A stretch of 64,000 nt of DNA from Plantactinospora soyae (lineage in GTDB: Bacteria > Actinomycetota > Actinomycetes > Mycobacteriales > Micromonosporaceae): the NCBI RefSeq assembly GCF_014874095.1, contig NZ_JADBEB010000001.1:4650001-4714000 (forward strand). The letters are read 5' to 3'. The notes beneath the pieces were generated by a model that did not search any database, was not told the origin of the DNA, and saw only the letters and a list, made by a program, of their open reading frames with translations. The position numbers and the translations under genes are program-made. Positions 7,955 to 16,098 of the stretch are shown piece by piece. The number at the start of each line of letters is the position of its first letter. Position 1 is the first letter of the stretch.

Positions 7955-9007
7955 ATGTCGGCCTTCGTACGCGACCAGTGGTATGTCGCCGCCTACAGCA
8001 GGGAGGTCGGGCGGGAACTGCTCGGCCGGACGATCCTCGGTGAACCCATCGTCTTCTACCGCACCGAACAGGGCGAGGCGATCGGCCTGGCCGACCGGTG
8101 CGTGCACCGCCGCTTCCCGCTCTCGGAGAGCCGCCTCGACGGCGACAACATCGTCTGCGGGTACCACGGGTTCACCTACGACCAGGGCGGCTCCTGCGTC
8201 TTCGTCCCCGGCCAGCAGCGGATTCCGCGTACCGCGCGGGTCGCGTCGTACCCGGTGGTGGAGCAGGACTCGTTCGTCTGGGTGTGGATCGGGGACCGGG
8301 CCAAGGCGGACCCGACGACGATCCCCCGGGCGCCCTGGCTGGCCGACCCGAACTACACCACGGTGTGCGGGATGGAGCCGCTGAACGCCCGGTACATGTT
8401 GCTGGTCGACAACCTGATGGACCTGTCCCACGAGACGTACCTGCACGGCGGGTACATCGGGACCCCGGAGGTCGCCGAGACGCCGATCCAGACCGAGGTC
8501 GACGAGGACTCCGGCACCGTCTACGTGAGCCGGCACATGGACGACGCGGCCTGCCCGCCGTTCTACGCCAAGTCGACCGGCATCGAGGGTCGGATCACCC
8601 GCTGGCAGGACATCGAGTACCACCCACCGTGCCTCTACGTCCTGCACAGCCGGATCGCGCCGCAGGGCGTCTACCCGCCCGCCGAGGGCCCGGACGACCA
8701 GGCGTTCCACGTCGAGGTCGTGTACGGGATCACGCCGTCGACGGAGAACACCACGTACGACTTCTGGGCCGTGGCACGGGACTTCGCGCTCGACGACGCG
8801 CAGGTCTCCGACTTCCTTCAGTCGAACAACCACACCGTGGTGATGCAGGACGTGACCGCCCTGAACCTGCTGGAGCAGGTCATCGCCACCGAGGCGGACG
8901 GGTACCAGGAACTCAGCATCAACATCGACACCGGTGGACTGGCGGCCCGGCGCATCCTGAAGCGGATGGCCGAGCGGAGCCGGCCGGAGGGCGCGGTGAC
9001 GTCATGA
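7955..9007 (+). CDS. Rieske aromatic-ring oxygenase / O-demethylase subunit (VanA-like)
   Basis: A 350-residue oxygenase. The Rieske [2Fe-2S] motif is CVHRRFPLS, then 11 residues, then CGYHGFTY (about residues 49-77). The mononuclear iron site is visible in NLMDLSHETYLHGG (about 153-166), supplying Asp and two His. Length and arrangement match vanillate O-demethylase and dicamba demethylase type monooxygenases, which take electrons from a VanB-type reductase; one is encoded 396 bases downstream. The ATG follows AAGGAG. It probably removes a methyl group from, or hydroxylates, a plant-derived aromatic acid; the exact substrate is not predictable. Confidence 0.9.
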   Translation: MSAFVRDQWYVAAYSREVGRELLGRTILGEPIVFYRTEQGEAIGLADRCVHRRFPLSESRLDGDNIVCGYHGFTYDQGGSCVFVPGQQRIPRTARVASYPVVEQDSFVWVWIGDRAKADPTTIPRAPWLADPNYTTVCGMEPLNARYMLLVDNLMDLSHETYLHGGYIGTPEVAETPIQTEVDEDSGTVYVSRHMDDAACPPFYAKSTGIEGRITRWQDIEYHPPCLYVLHSRIAPQGVYPPAEGPDDQAFHVEVVYGITPSTENTTYDFWAVARDFALDDAQVSDFLQSNNHTVVMQDVTALNLLEQVIATEADGYQELSINIDTGGLAARRILKRMAERSRPEGAVTS

Positions 9008-9264
9008 CCGGGCGGAGCGGGCGAACCGGCGACCGGATGCTGACCGGTCCACGGGTCTACCGGATCGAGTGGGTGCTCGGCACCGACCGGCTCCGGGGGC
9101 ACTGCTACTGCGGCGCCTCCCACGACGCCGAGGACCCGATCGAGTTGTGGACCTGGCTGCTCGCGCACCCCGACAGCCATGGCGGGGACCGGCCGGAGGT
9201 CCCGGGACCGGTCGACCGGGACCCGGCCGGAACGGTCCGGCGACCCGAGCCGGTGCCGGCCTGA
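9004..9264 (+). CDS. Small Cys-containing protein between the Rieske oxygenase and its reductase
   Basis: An 86-residue protein overlapping the oxygenase stop by 4 nt (ATGA). The conserved-looking core is YRIEWVLGTDRLRGHCYCGA followed by an acidic stretch and ELWTWLLAHP. The Cys-Tyr-Cys and nearby His could bind a metal. The C-terminal 25 residues are low-complexity and pass into the tandem repeat that begins at the stop codon. I know of no assigned function; position suggests an accessory factor of the oxygenase system. Confidence 0.7.
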   Translation: MTGRSGRTGDRMLTGPRVYRIEWVLGTDRLRGHCYCGASHDAEDPIELWTWLLAHPDSHGGDRPEVPGPVDRDPAGTVRRPEPVPA

Positions 9265-9370
9265 CCGGTACCGCCCCGACCGGCCACGCCGGCCTGTCCC
9301 GCCGCGCCGGTCTGTCGCGCCGGCCTGTCCCGCCGCGCCGGTCTGCCCCGCCGCGCCGGCCTGCCCAGCC
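9256..9370. repeat. Degenerate 18-nt tandem repeats starting at a stop codon
   Basis: Units resembling GCGCCGGCCTGTCCCGCC recur about five times between 9288 and 9370. A related GCCGGCCTGACC contains the stop codon of the preceding gene (TGA 9262-9264). It fills most of the 138-base gap before the reductase gene. No promoter or protein-coding signal was seen. Confidence 0.7.
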
Positions 9371-9402
9371 CCGAACACGACGCCGAACCGGATGGCCGAC
9401 CA

Positions 9403-10374
9403 GTGCACAGCAACCCCGATCCCATTCCCGAGATCGAACTCGACCTGCTGCTGGCCGCGAAGCGCGAGGCGGCGGAGGGCGTCGTCGTACTGACGCTGCG
9501 CCGTCCGGCCGGGGCGCCGCTGCCGGCCTGGGAACCGGGCGCCCACCTCGACCTGCTGCTCCGCCCCGATCTGGTCCGGCAGTACTCGCTCTGCGGTGAC
9601 CCGGCCGACCGCACCGAACTACAGGTGGCGGTGTTGCGGGAGGCCGACGGTCGGGGTGGTTCGGCGTACGTCCACGACGAACTGCCGGTGGGCGCGACCG
9701 TACGGGTCCGGGGTCCCCGTAACCACTTCGCCCTGCTGCCGGCCAGCCGGTACCTGTTCATCGCGGGCGGGATCGGGATCACCCCGCTGGTGCCGATGAT
9801 CGCGGCAGCCGAGGAGGCGGGTGCCGACTGGCGACTCGTGTACGGCGGGCGGTCCCGCGCCTCGATGGCGTTCCGGTCGGAACTGCGGGACCGGTACGGC
9901 GAGCGGGTCTCGATCCACCCGCAGGACGAGACCGGGCTGCTCGACCTGCCGGCGCTGCTCGCCGAGCCCGATCCGGAGCGCCTGGTCTACTGCTGCGGCC
10001 CCGAACCGCTGCTCGCGGCGGTGGAGGCCAACTGCGGGCACTGGCCCTCCGGTGCGCTCCGGGTCGAGCGGTTCGCGCCGAAGACGTTCGACGAGCCGGC
10101 CCGGCGGGAGTCGTTCGAGGTGGAACTCGCCCAATCGGGTCGGACCCTGGAGGTGCCGCCCGGTTCCTCGATCCTCCAGGTGGTCGAGGAGGCCGGCATC
10201 CCGGTCCTCTCCTCGTGCCAGGAGGGGACCTGCGGCACCTGTGAGACGGCGGTGCTCTCCGGTGTTCCGGAGCACCGCGACTCGCTGCTCACCGAGGAGG
10301 AGCAGGCGGCCAACGACACGATGATGATCTGCGTGTCCCGGTCCTGCTCCGCGCGGCTGGTGCTCGACCTCTGA
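9403..10374 (+). CDS. VanB-like PDR ferredoxin-reductase (FMN/NAD and 2Fe-2S)
   Basis: A 323-residue phthalate-dioxygenase-reductase type protein that passes electrons from NAD(P)H to the Rieske oxygenase. From the N-terminus: a flavin-binding barrel with RQYSLCGDP (about residues 64-72), an NAD-binding domain starting GGIGITPLVPMI (about 123-134) and CCGPEPLL near 198. A C-terminal plant-type ferredoxin domain has CQEGTCGTC (about residues 273-281) and a fourth Cys 35 residues on. The start is taken as GTG 9403; the ribosome site is weak because of the repeat upstream. It pairs functionally with the 7955 gene. Confidence 0.88.
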   Translation: MHSNPDPIPEIELDLLLAAKREAAEGVVVLTLRRPAGAPLPAWEPGAHLDLLLRPDLVRQYSLCGDPADRTELQVAVLREADGRGGSAYVHDELPVGATVRVRGPRNHFALLPASRYLFIAGGIGITPLVPMIAAAEEAGADWRLVYGGRSRASMAFRSELRDRYGERVSIHPQDETGLLDLPALLAEPDPERLVYCCGPEPLLAAVEANCGHWPSGALRVERFAPKTFDEPARRESFEVELAQSGRTLEVPPGSSILQVVEEAGIPVLSSCQEGTCGTCETAVLSGVPEHRDSLLTEEEQAANDTMMICVSRSCSARLVLDL

Positions 10375-10430
10375 ACCATCCGTCCCCGGCGGCAAATATG
10401 CTGGTGGCCACGGGTGGCGAGGGCTGGAGG

Positions 10431-11240
10431 ATGTCGGTGCCGGACGGGACGCCGTCGGGAACGGGATCGGTGACCGTACGGGCACTGAGGTTGCTCGAGG
10501 CGTTCACCCCGGACCGCCGCGAGCTCACCCTCACCGAACTCGCCCACCGGGCCGGGTTGCCGCTCACCACCACCCACCGGCTGGTCAACGACCTCGCCGG
10601 CTGGGGGGCGGTGGAGCGGGACGCGGACGGCCGCTACCACATCGGGCTCCGGCTGTGGGAGATCGCCTCGTTGGCGCCGCGCGGGCTCGGGCTCCGCGAG
10701 GCCGCGCTGCCGTTCCTGGAGGACCTGTTCCAGGTGACGCAGGAGAACGTCCAACTCGCCGTCCGGGAGGGCCTCGAGGTGGTGTACGTCGAGCGGATCG
10801 CCGGCCACAGCGCCGTACCCGTGCTGACCCGGGTCGGCGGGCGCTTCGCGATGCCACCCACCGGGGTCGGGCTGGTACTGCTGGCACACGCTCCGGCCGA
10901 CGTACAGGAGACGGTGCTCGACTCGCCGTTGCAGCGGTTCACCGAGCGGACCATCACCTCGCCCCGGGAACTGCGCCGGGTGCTCGCCGAGGTCCGGCGG
11001 ACCGGGATCGCGATCAGTGACCGGCAGGTGACCATGGACGCCCTGTCGATCGGCGCCCCGGTGTACGGCGCGACGGGTGAGGTGGTCGCCGCGGTCTCGA
11101 TCGTCGTCCGGGCGCCCCGGCCGCAGCGGGCCGGCCTGATCCCGGTGGTCCGGGCCGCCGCGCGGGGGATCTCCCGGGTGCTCCGGGCACCGGCGCTGTC
11201 GACGCCCTCACGGCCGGTACGCCCCGACCCGGAGCGGTAG
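10431..11240 (+). CDS. IclR-family transcriptional regulator
   Basis: About 269 residues. An N-terminal winged helix (VTVRALRLLEAF, then LTLTELAHRAGLPLTTTHRLVNDL, about residues 11-60) is followed by the IclR ligand-binding domain (GLREAALPFLEDLFQVTQENVQLAV, RVGGRFAMPPTGVGLVLLAHA, and the closing APVYGATGEVVAAVSIV). ATG 10431 has GGCTGGAGG just upstream, although ATG 10398 is also in frame. Lying at the 3' end of the catabolic cluster, it is the natural candidate to sense a pathway intermediate and control the Rieske, monooxygenase and dehydratase genes. The C-terminus runs straight into a 30-nt tandem repeat. Confidence 0.9.
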   Translation: MSVPDGTPSGTGSVTVRALRLLEAFTPDRRELTLTELAHRAGLPLTTTHRLVNDLAGWGAVERDADGRYHIGLRLWEIASLAPRGLGLREAALPFLEDLFQVTQENVQLAVREGLEVVYVERIAGHSAVPVLTRVGGRFAMPPTGVGLVLLAHAPADVQETVLDSPLQRFTERTITSPRELRRVLAEVRRTGIAISDRQVTMDALSIGAPVYGATGEVVAAVSIVVRAPRPQRAGLIPVVRAAARGISRVLRAPALSTPSRPVRPDPER

Positions 11241-11306
11241 CGGTCACGCCTGTACGGCCCGGAGCGCTGGCGGTCACGCCTGTACGGCCCGGAGCGGTAG
11301 CGGTCA
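11231..11306. repeat. 30-nt tandem repeat (2.5 copies) spanning two stop codons
   Basis: Units at 11231-11260, 11261-11290 and 11291-11306 begin GGAGCGGTAGCGGTCA or GGAGCGCTGGCGGTCA. The first unit contains the TAG of the IclR gene (11238-11240). The last contains the stop of the convergent TetR gene (complement of 11304-11306). The units differ at two positions. Confidence 0.85.
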
Positions 11307-11969
11307 GCTGCCGTCGGTGGCTGGGCCGGGCGGTCCGGCGTACCCGGTGAGCCCGCCGGCAAGCAGGTGGAAGGCGCGGTCGGCCGCCGCGACGGCGTCG
11401 GGGTGAACCTCGGTCGCGCTCCGACCCTCGGTCAGCCGGCGCCAGTTCTCCCGGGCCAGGACCCGCTGGACCGCGACGATCTGACTGGCGGCGAGCCGGG
11501 CGTCGAGTGCGCCGGCCGCCGGTGCCGCCTCGGCGAGGGCCTCGGTCAGGGCCTCCTCGTCGTCGGTGGCGTACTGCGCCACCCGGGCCGCCAGGCTGGG
11601 CGTGCCGAAGACCATTCCGTGGAAGGCGAGGACCTGCGGGTGGTCGTTGAGCCCGGTCACCGGGTCCCGCCGGGCCAGCCCGGCCAGGAAGTGCCGGTGC
11701 AGCGCGGGAAGCGGCGGCTGCCCGGGTGAGCTGTTCCGGACCACCCGGGCGGCCTCGGCCCGGTGGTCGAGGATCCGGTGCAGGACCAGGTCCTCCTTGC
11801 TCGGGAAGTACTTGAAGAGCGTCGGCTTGGAGACCTCGGCCGCGGCGGCCACGTCGGCGACGGAGACCTGGTCGTAGCCGTGCCGCAGGAACAGCGAGAT
11901 CGCCGCCTCGGACAGCGCGTCGTGGGTGCGCTGCCGTTTCCGCTCCCGCAGGCCGGGCCGTTCGGTCAT
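11304..11969 (-). CDS. TetR-family repressor, divergent from the HelD-like ATPase
   Basis: 221 residues from ATG 11969; GTG 11978 is an in-frame alternative. The N-terminal TetR DNA-binding domain is clear: RKRQRTHDALSEAAISLFLRHGYDQVSVADVAAAAEVSKPTLFKYFPSKEDLV (about residues 8-61, quoted here by its boundary motifs RTHDALSEAAI and KPTLFKYFPSKEDLV). The C-terminal ligand domain is generic, and the ligand is not predictable. It is transcribed away from the HelD-like gene, and the 108 bases between them contain a near-perfect palindrome that is a likely operator, so it probably represses both itself and that gene. Confidence 0.9.
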   Translation of the reverse strand: MTERPGLRERKRQRTHDALSEAAISLFLRHGYDQVSVADVAAAAEVSKPTLFKYFPSKEDLVLHRILDHRAEAARVVRNSSPGQPPLPALHRHFLAGLARRDPVTGLNDHPQVLAFHGMVFGTPSLAARVAQYATDDEEALTEALAEAAPAAGALDARLAASQIVAVQRVLARENWRRLTEGRSATEVHPDAVAAADRAFHLLAGGLTGYAGPPGPATDGS

Positions 11970-12022
11970 GAGATCCACTCTAACACTTTCCGAGGCTGGG
12001 TTAATTTCATGACCGAGTTGTA

Positions 12023-12041
12023 TTCTTTACCGAGTTAAGAA
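12023..12041. promoter_or_regulatory. Palindromic operator candidate between tetR and helD-like genes
   Basis: TTCTTTACCGAGTTAAGAA is a 19-bp inverted repeat (7 of 8 arm pairs match around CGA). It ends 36 bases before the HelD-like start. A partial second copy, ACCGAGTT at 12012-12019, lies 17 bases upstream of the matching bases in the palindrome. The size and position suit a TetR dimer. Confidence 0.6.
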
Positions 12042-12077
12042 ATCTGCCCTGGCCCACCGACGTGGAGAACGATCACC

Positions 12078-14168
12078 ATGGCCCCGCCGACCTCAGCCCA
12101 CCCCACGATGCCCGCCGCCGCGCTTGCCGAGGAACAGGCCCGGCTGCCCGCCGCGCTCGCCGAGGAACAGGCCCGGCTGGCCGCCGCCCGCGAGGCGCTG
12201 GCCCGGATGCTGGACACCGCCCGACTCCGGGTCGCCACCGGCGCGAGCGTCGCCGGAGACCGCTACACGGCCGAGACGCTCGGCCGGATGCTCAAGAGCC
12301 ACGTGAAGGAACTGACCGAGGAGCCGGACGGCCCGCTCTACTTCGGACGGCTGTGGTTCGGCGCCTCGCCGGCCGCCGGGGAGCATCGCGACGAGCGCTA
12401 CTACCTCGGCCGGCGCCACATCACCGACGAGTCCGGCCAACCGATCGTGATCGACTGGCGGGCACCGGTCTCCCGGGCCTTCTACCGGGCCAGCACCCGC
12501 GACCCGCTCGGGGTCCGGGAGCGCCGGCGGTACGGCTGGACCGGCCGGCACCCCGCCGAGTTGACCGGCTTCGAGGACGAACGCCTCGACGGCGGCACGT
12601 CGGTGGACGTGGCGAGCCGGCTGGTCGCCGCCGAGATCGAACGTCCGAGGATCGGGCCGATGCGGGACATCGTCGCGACGATCCAGCCGGAGCAGGACGA
12701 CCTGGTCCGGGCGGACCTCGACCGGTCGGTCTGCGTACAGGGCGGTCCGGGCAGCGGGAAGACGGCCGTCGGACTGCACCGTGCCGCGTACCTGCTCTAC
12801 ACGCACCGGCGCCAGATGAAGCGGGGTGGCGTCCTGGTCGTCGGGCCGAACCCGGCGTTCCTGCGCTACATCTCGGCGGTGCTCCCCGCCCTCGGCGAGG
12901 TCGACGCCCTGCAGCAGACCCTCGCGGAACTGGTCGGCGGACATCCGGTCGGTGCCACCGACAGCGAGGCGGCGGCCACGGTCAAGCACGACCCCCGGAT
13001 GGCAGGCGTGCTGCACCGAGCGCTGTACCAGCGGATCGGCGAGCCGACCGGGCCGCTCGTCGTTCCGGACGGCTCGTACCGGTGGCGGCTGCCGGTCGAG
13101 TGGCTACGCCGGATCGTCACCCAGGTACGGGCCGAGGCGCCGCCGTACGCCATCGGCCGGGAGCGGCTCCGGTCCCGCGTCGTCGGCCTGCTGCAACGCC
13201 GGGCCGAGGGGCGGGCGGAGACGCCGGGCGGTGCCTGGCTGCGCCGGATGGCCCGCTGCCGCCCGGTCACCGCGTTCCTCGACGAGGTGTGGCCGGCGAC
13301 CCGCCCGGAGGAGCTGTTGGCCCTGCTCTTCGGCGACCCGACCGTGCTGGCCCGGGCGTCGGCCGGCGTGCTCGATGCCGAGGAGCAGGCGGTGCTCCGC
13401 TGGCAGGGCCGGCCCCGGACGGCTCGGACCGCGGCCTGGACGGCCGCCGACCGGGTACTCCTCGACGAGGTCGCCGGGCTGCTCGACCATCCGGCCGGCC
13501 ATCGGCACATCGTGGTCGACGAGGCCCAGGACCTCTCCCCGATGCAGTGTCGGGCGATCGCGCGTCGCAGCCGGCACGGGTCGCTCACCGTCCTCGGTGA
13601 CCTCGCCCAGGGCACCACCCCGTGGGCGGCATCGGACTGGCCGGACCAGTTGGCGCACCTCGGCCAGCCCGCCGCCACGGTCGTACCGCTGACCGCCGGG
13701 TTCCGGGTCCCGGCCGTCGTACTCGAACTGGCCAACCGGCTGCTGCCGGAGCTCGGGGTCAGGGTCGCGCCGACCAGGTCGGTGCGTACCGACGGAACGT
13801 TGCGGGTCCGGGCGGTGCCGGACCTCGCGACCGCGACCACCGAGGCGGTCGGGGCCGCGCTCGGGCTCGCCGGCTCGATCGGGGTGATCGCCGCCGACAC
13901 CCGGCTGCCCCGGCTGACCGAGGCGCTGCGGTCCGCCGGGATCGCCGTCGCCGACCCGGACGCCGACGACGAGGGCGTCCGGGTGACGGCGCTGCCGGCG
14001 AGCCTGGCGAAGGGCCTGGAGTACGACCACGTCATCGTCGTCGAGCCGGCCGAGATCGTCGAGGCGGAACCGCGCGGCCCGCACCGCCTCTACGTCGTGC
14101 TCACCCGGGCCGTGTCCCGGCTCGACGTCCTGCACCAGCGGGCTCTTCCGCCGGCGTTGCGGGGCTGA
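12078..14168 (+). CDS. helR: HelD-family RNA polymerase-recycling ATPase (HelR-like)
   Basis: A 696-residue UvrD/HelD superfamily 1 protein. The N-terminus is a charged coiled coil with an internal duplication (ALAEEQARL twice, residues 15-35) and then the HelD-type region (FGRLWFG, YYLGRRHI, DWRAPVSRAFY). Walker A GGPGSGKT is at 222-229, Walker B/DEAQ box VVDEAQDLSP at about 479-488, and a late motif SLAKGLEYDHVIVVEP near 636-651. HelD proteins dislodge stalled RNA polymerase; actinobacterial HelR also displaces rifamycins, as described for Streptomyces. No rifamycin-associated element was seen upstream. Control here appears to be by the divergent TetR protein. The choice between HelD and HelR class is inferred from size and lineage. 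Confidence 0.8.
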   Translation: MAPPTSAHPTMPAAALAEEQARLPAALAEEQARLAAAREALARMLDTARLRVATGASVAGDRYTAETLGRMLKSHVKELTEEPDGPLYFGRLWFGASPAAGEHRDERYYLGRRHITDESGQPIVIDWRAPVSRAFYRASTRDPLGVRERRRYGWTGRHPAELTGFEDERLDGGTSVDVASRLVAAEIERPRIGPMRDIVATIQPEQDDLVRADLDRSVCVQGGPGSGKTAVGLHRAAYLLYTHRRQMKRGGVLVVGPNPAFLRYISAVLPALGEVDALQQTLAELVGGHPVGATDSEAAATVKHDPRMAGVLHRALYQRIGEPTGPLVVPDGSYRWRLPVEWLRRIVTQVRAEAPPYAIGRERLRSRVVGLLQRRAEGRAETPGGAWLRRMARCRPVTAFLDEVWPATRPEELLALLFGDPTVLARASAGVLDAEEQAVLRWQGRPRTARTAAWTAADRVLLDEVAGLLDHPAGHRHIVVDEAQDLSPMQCRAIARRSRHGSLTVLGDLAQGTTPWAASDWPDQLAHLGQPAATVVPLTAGFRVPAVVLELANRLLPELGVRVAPTRSVRTDGTLRVRAVPDLATATTEAVGAALGLAGSIGVIAADTRLPRLTEALRSAGIAVADPDADDEGVRVTALPASLAKGLEYDHVIVVEPAEIVEAEPRGPHRLYVVLTRAVSRLDVLHQRALPPALRG

Positions 14169-14255
14169 GCGGTTCCGCTGCCCGGCCGGAACCCTCGCCT
14201 GCCGGACACCGGATGGCGGGTGGCGGACGGCGGGTGGCCGGGCGGGCCGGGTCGG

Positions 14256-14891
14256 TCAGGCCCACCGGCCGGGGCGGGTGCCGACGGCGGCCCGGAACAG
14301 GACCGTGGCGGTGGCGTACAGCACGAGCGCGGCACCGAGCCCCGGCAGTACGGTCCAGAGCGCGGAGTGGCCGGTCAGCGGGGCGAGTACGGCGGTGCCG
14401 ACGGTGACGAGGCAGAGCCCGAGGCCGGTCAGGTCGTAGAGCGGGATCTTGAACAGCCGAGTGAGCGGGAAGAAGTGGATCCCCACGCCGAGGCAGACGA
14501 CCATGGGGATGAGTTCGGTGTGATCGACGGCGGCGAGCACCCGGGCGATGACGTAGATGCCGACGAACTCGGCGGCGACGATCAGCCCGAAGCGGCGACC
14601 GGCGGCCCGGTCCCGCTCGACCGCCGCACCGGCCGGTACGGTGGCAGAGCGCCGGAAGAGGTGGACGGCACCGCCGATCGCCAGCAGGGTGGCCAGTGCG
14701 CTCGCCACGGTCAGCGCCGTCTCGACCGGGGCCGGGAGGTCGGCCGACAGGCCCCAACTGATCCAGGCCAGGCCGAAGAACGCCATCACCACGATGCCGA
14801 CGGCCCGGCCCCGGATGTCCTCCCGGGCGAAGCCGCCGGCCCCGGCTCCGGCCTCGGTGGTGCTGGGCTGTTCGGTGGCGCTGTCGTTCAT
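14256..14891 (-). CDS. Multi-pass membrane protein of unknown function
   Basis: 211 residues, ATG 14891 with GGGAGGAAG upstream. After a 34-residue polar N-terminus there are about six hydrophobic segments in pairs: residues 39-56, 60-80, 102-120, 124-144, 150-168 and 172-195. The motif VVCLGVGIHFFPL near the middle recurs in small actinobacterial membrane proteins without assigned function. No catalytic residues are evident. It stands alone between the HelD-like gene (convergent) and a methyltransferase (divergent). Confidence 0.7.
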   Translation of the reverse strand: MNDSATEQPSTTEAGAGAGGFAREDIRGRAVGIVVMAFFGLAWISWGLSADLPAPVETALTVASALATLLAIGGAVHLFRRSATVPAGAAVERDRAAGRRFGLIVAAEFVGIYVIARVLAAVDHTELIPMVVCLGVGIHFFPLTRLFKIPLYDLTGLGLCLVTVGTAVLAPLTGHSALWTVLPGLGAALVLYATATVLFRAAVGTRPGRWA

Positions 14892-15093
14892 CGTGCTTCC
14901 TCCCCGGTTGGGGGCGACCGGTGGAACTGGCCGCGCCCGTACTTGATGCAACGGACAACTTTGTAGCACAAACAAGTCCGCCACAACAAGTAGTTGACCA
15001 GATCGGGGCGGGCGTGGATCACTTCCGCTCCGGTGCCCGGACCACCGGAAATGGCCCGGCGAACCGCCGGCCCGGGGCGTACGCTCCGATGCC

Positions 15094-15933
15094 GTGACGG
15101 ATCGGGCAGCCTTCCAGTGGGACGAGACCCTGTACGCCGGCAGCGCGCGCTACTACGCCACCGGACGGATGCCGTACCCCGGCGAGATCGCGGAGCTGCT
15201 GCGTACGGAGTTGTCGCTGGACGGCCGTGGTCGGCTGCTCGACGTCGGTTGTGGACCCGGCTCGCTGACCCTTCCGCTGGCGCCGCTCTTCGACAGCGTG
15301 GTGGGGGTCGACGCGGACCCGGACATGCTCCGGCAGGCGGCCAGGGCGGCGGAGCGGGCCGGGATCGAAAACGTGCGCTGGCACCACCTGCGGGCCGAGG
15401 AGTTGCCGGCTGGGCTCGGCACGTTCCGGGTCGTCACCTTCGCGCAGTCGTTCCACTGGTTCGACCGTCCCCAGGTGGCCGCCGCCGTACGGCCGATGCT
15501 GGCGTCCGGCGGCGCGTGGGTACACGTGGGCGCCACCACGCACCGGGGCGCGCCCGGGGACGATCCGCTGCCGTATCCCCGCCCGCCGCACGACGAGGTC
15601 GAGGCACTGGTGGCCCGCTATCTCGGCCCGGTCCGCAGGGCCGGCCGGAGCCTGCTGCCCGACGGGACACCGGGCGGGGAGGAGGAGGTGATGCGGTCCG
15701 CCGGTTACCGGGGGCCGCGCCGGTTCGAGGTCGCCGGGGGCGTACTGCGGGAACGCGCCGAGGACGAGGTGGTCGCCGGGGTCTTCTCGTTGTCGTACGC
15801 CGCGCCGCACCTGTTCGCCGAACGCCGGCCCGAGTTCGAGCGGGACCTGCGGGCGCTGCTCCGTGCGGTGTCGCCCACCGGGCGCTTCGCCGAGCGCACC
15901 CGCGCCGTCGAACTGGTGGTCTGGCAGCCGTAG
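15094..15933 (+). CDS. Class I SAM-dependent methyltransferase
   Basis: 279 residues. Motif I is LLDVGCGPGSLTLPLAPLF (about residues 49-67), followed by the acidic VVGVDADPDML, and VVTFAQSFHWFD near residue 115, the pattern of the Methyltransf_11/UbiE-like group. The GTG start lies 8 bases after TACGCT and has no ribosome site, so the message is probably leaderless. The substrate is unknown and there is no operon partner. Confidence 0.85.
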   Translation: MTDRAAFQWDETLYAGSARYYATGRMPYPGEIAELLRTELSLDGRGRLLDVGCGPGSLTLPLAPLFDSVVGVDADPDMLRQAARAAERAGIENVRWHHLRAEELPAGLGTFRVVTFAQSFHWFDRPQVAAAVRPMLASGGAWVHVGATTHRGAPGDDPLPYPRPPHDEVEALVARYLGPVRRAGRSLLPDGTPGGEEEVMRSAGYRGPRRFEVAGGVLRERAEDEVVAGVFSLSYAAPHLFAERRPEFERDLRALLRAVSPTGRFAERTRAVELVVWQP

Positions 15934-16098
15934 GTCGACACCCCGCCGGCCGCCGTTGTTCCGCCTCCGCACGCCGGTCCTGGCGTTCCGGACTGCCGTC
16001 GGCACCGGGTCGGGGTCGGATTTGGTGACATCGAGGGAGAGGACTACGGTCAAGGCCGGCTGATGCCGTCAAATGGGGCCAACGCGACCGATGGGATC

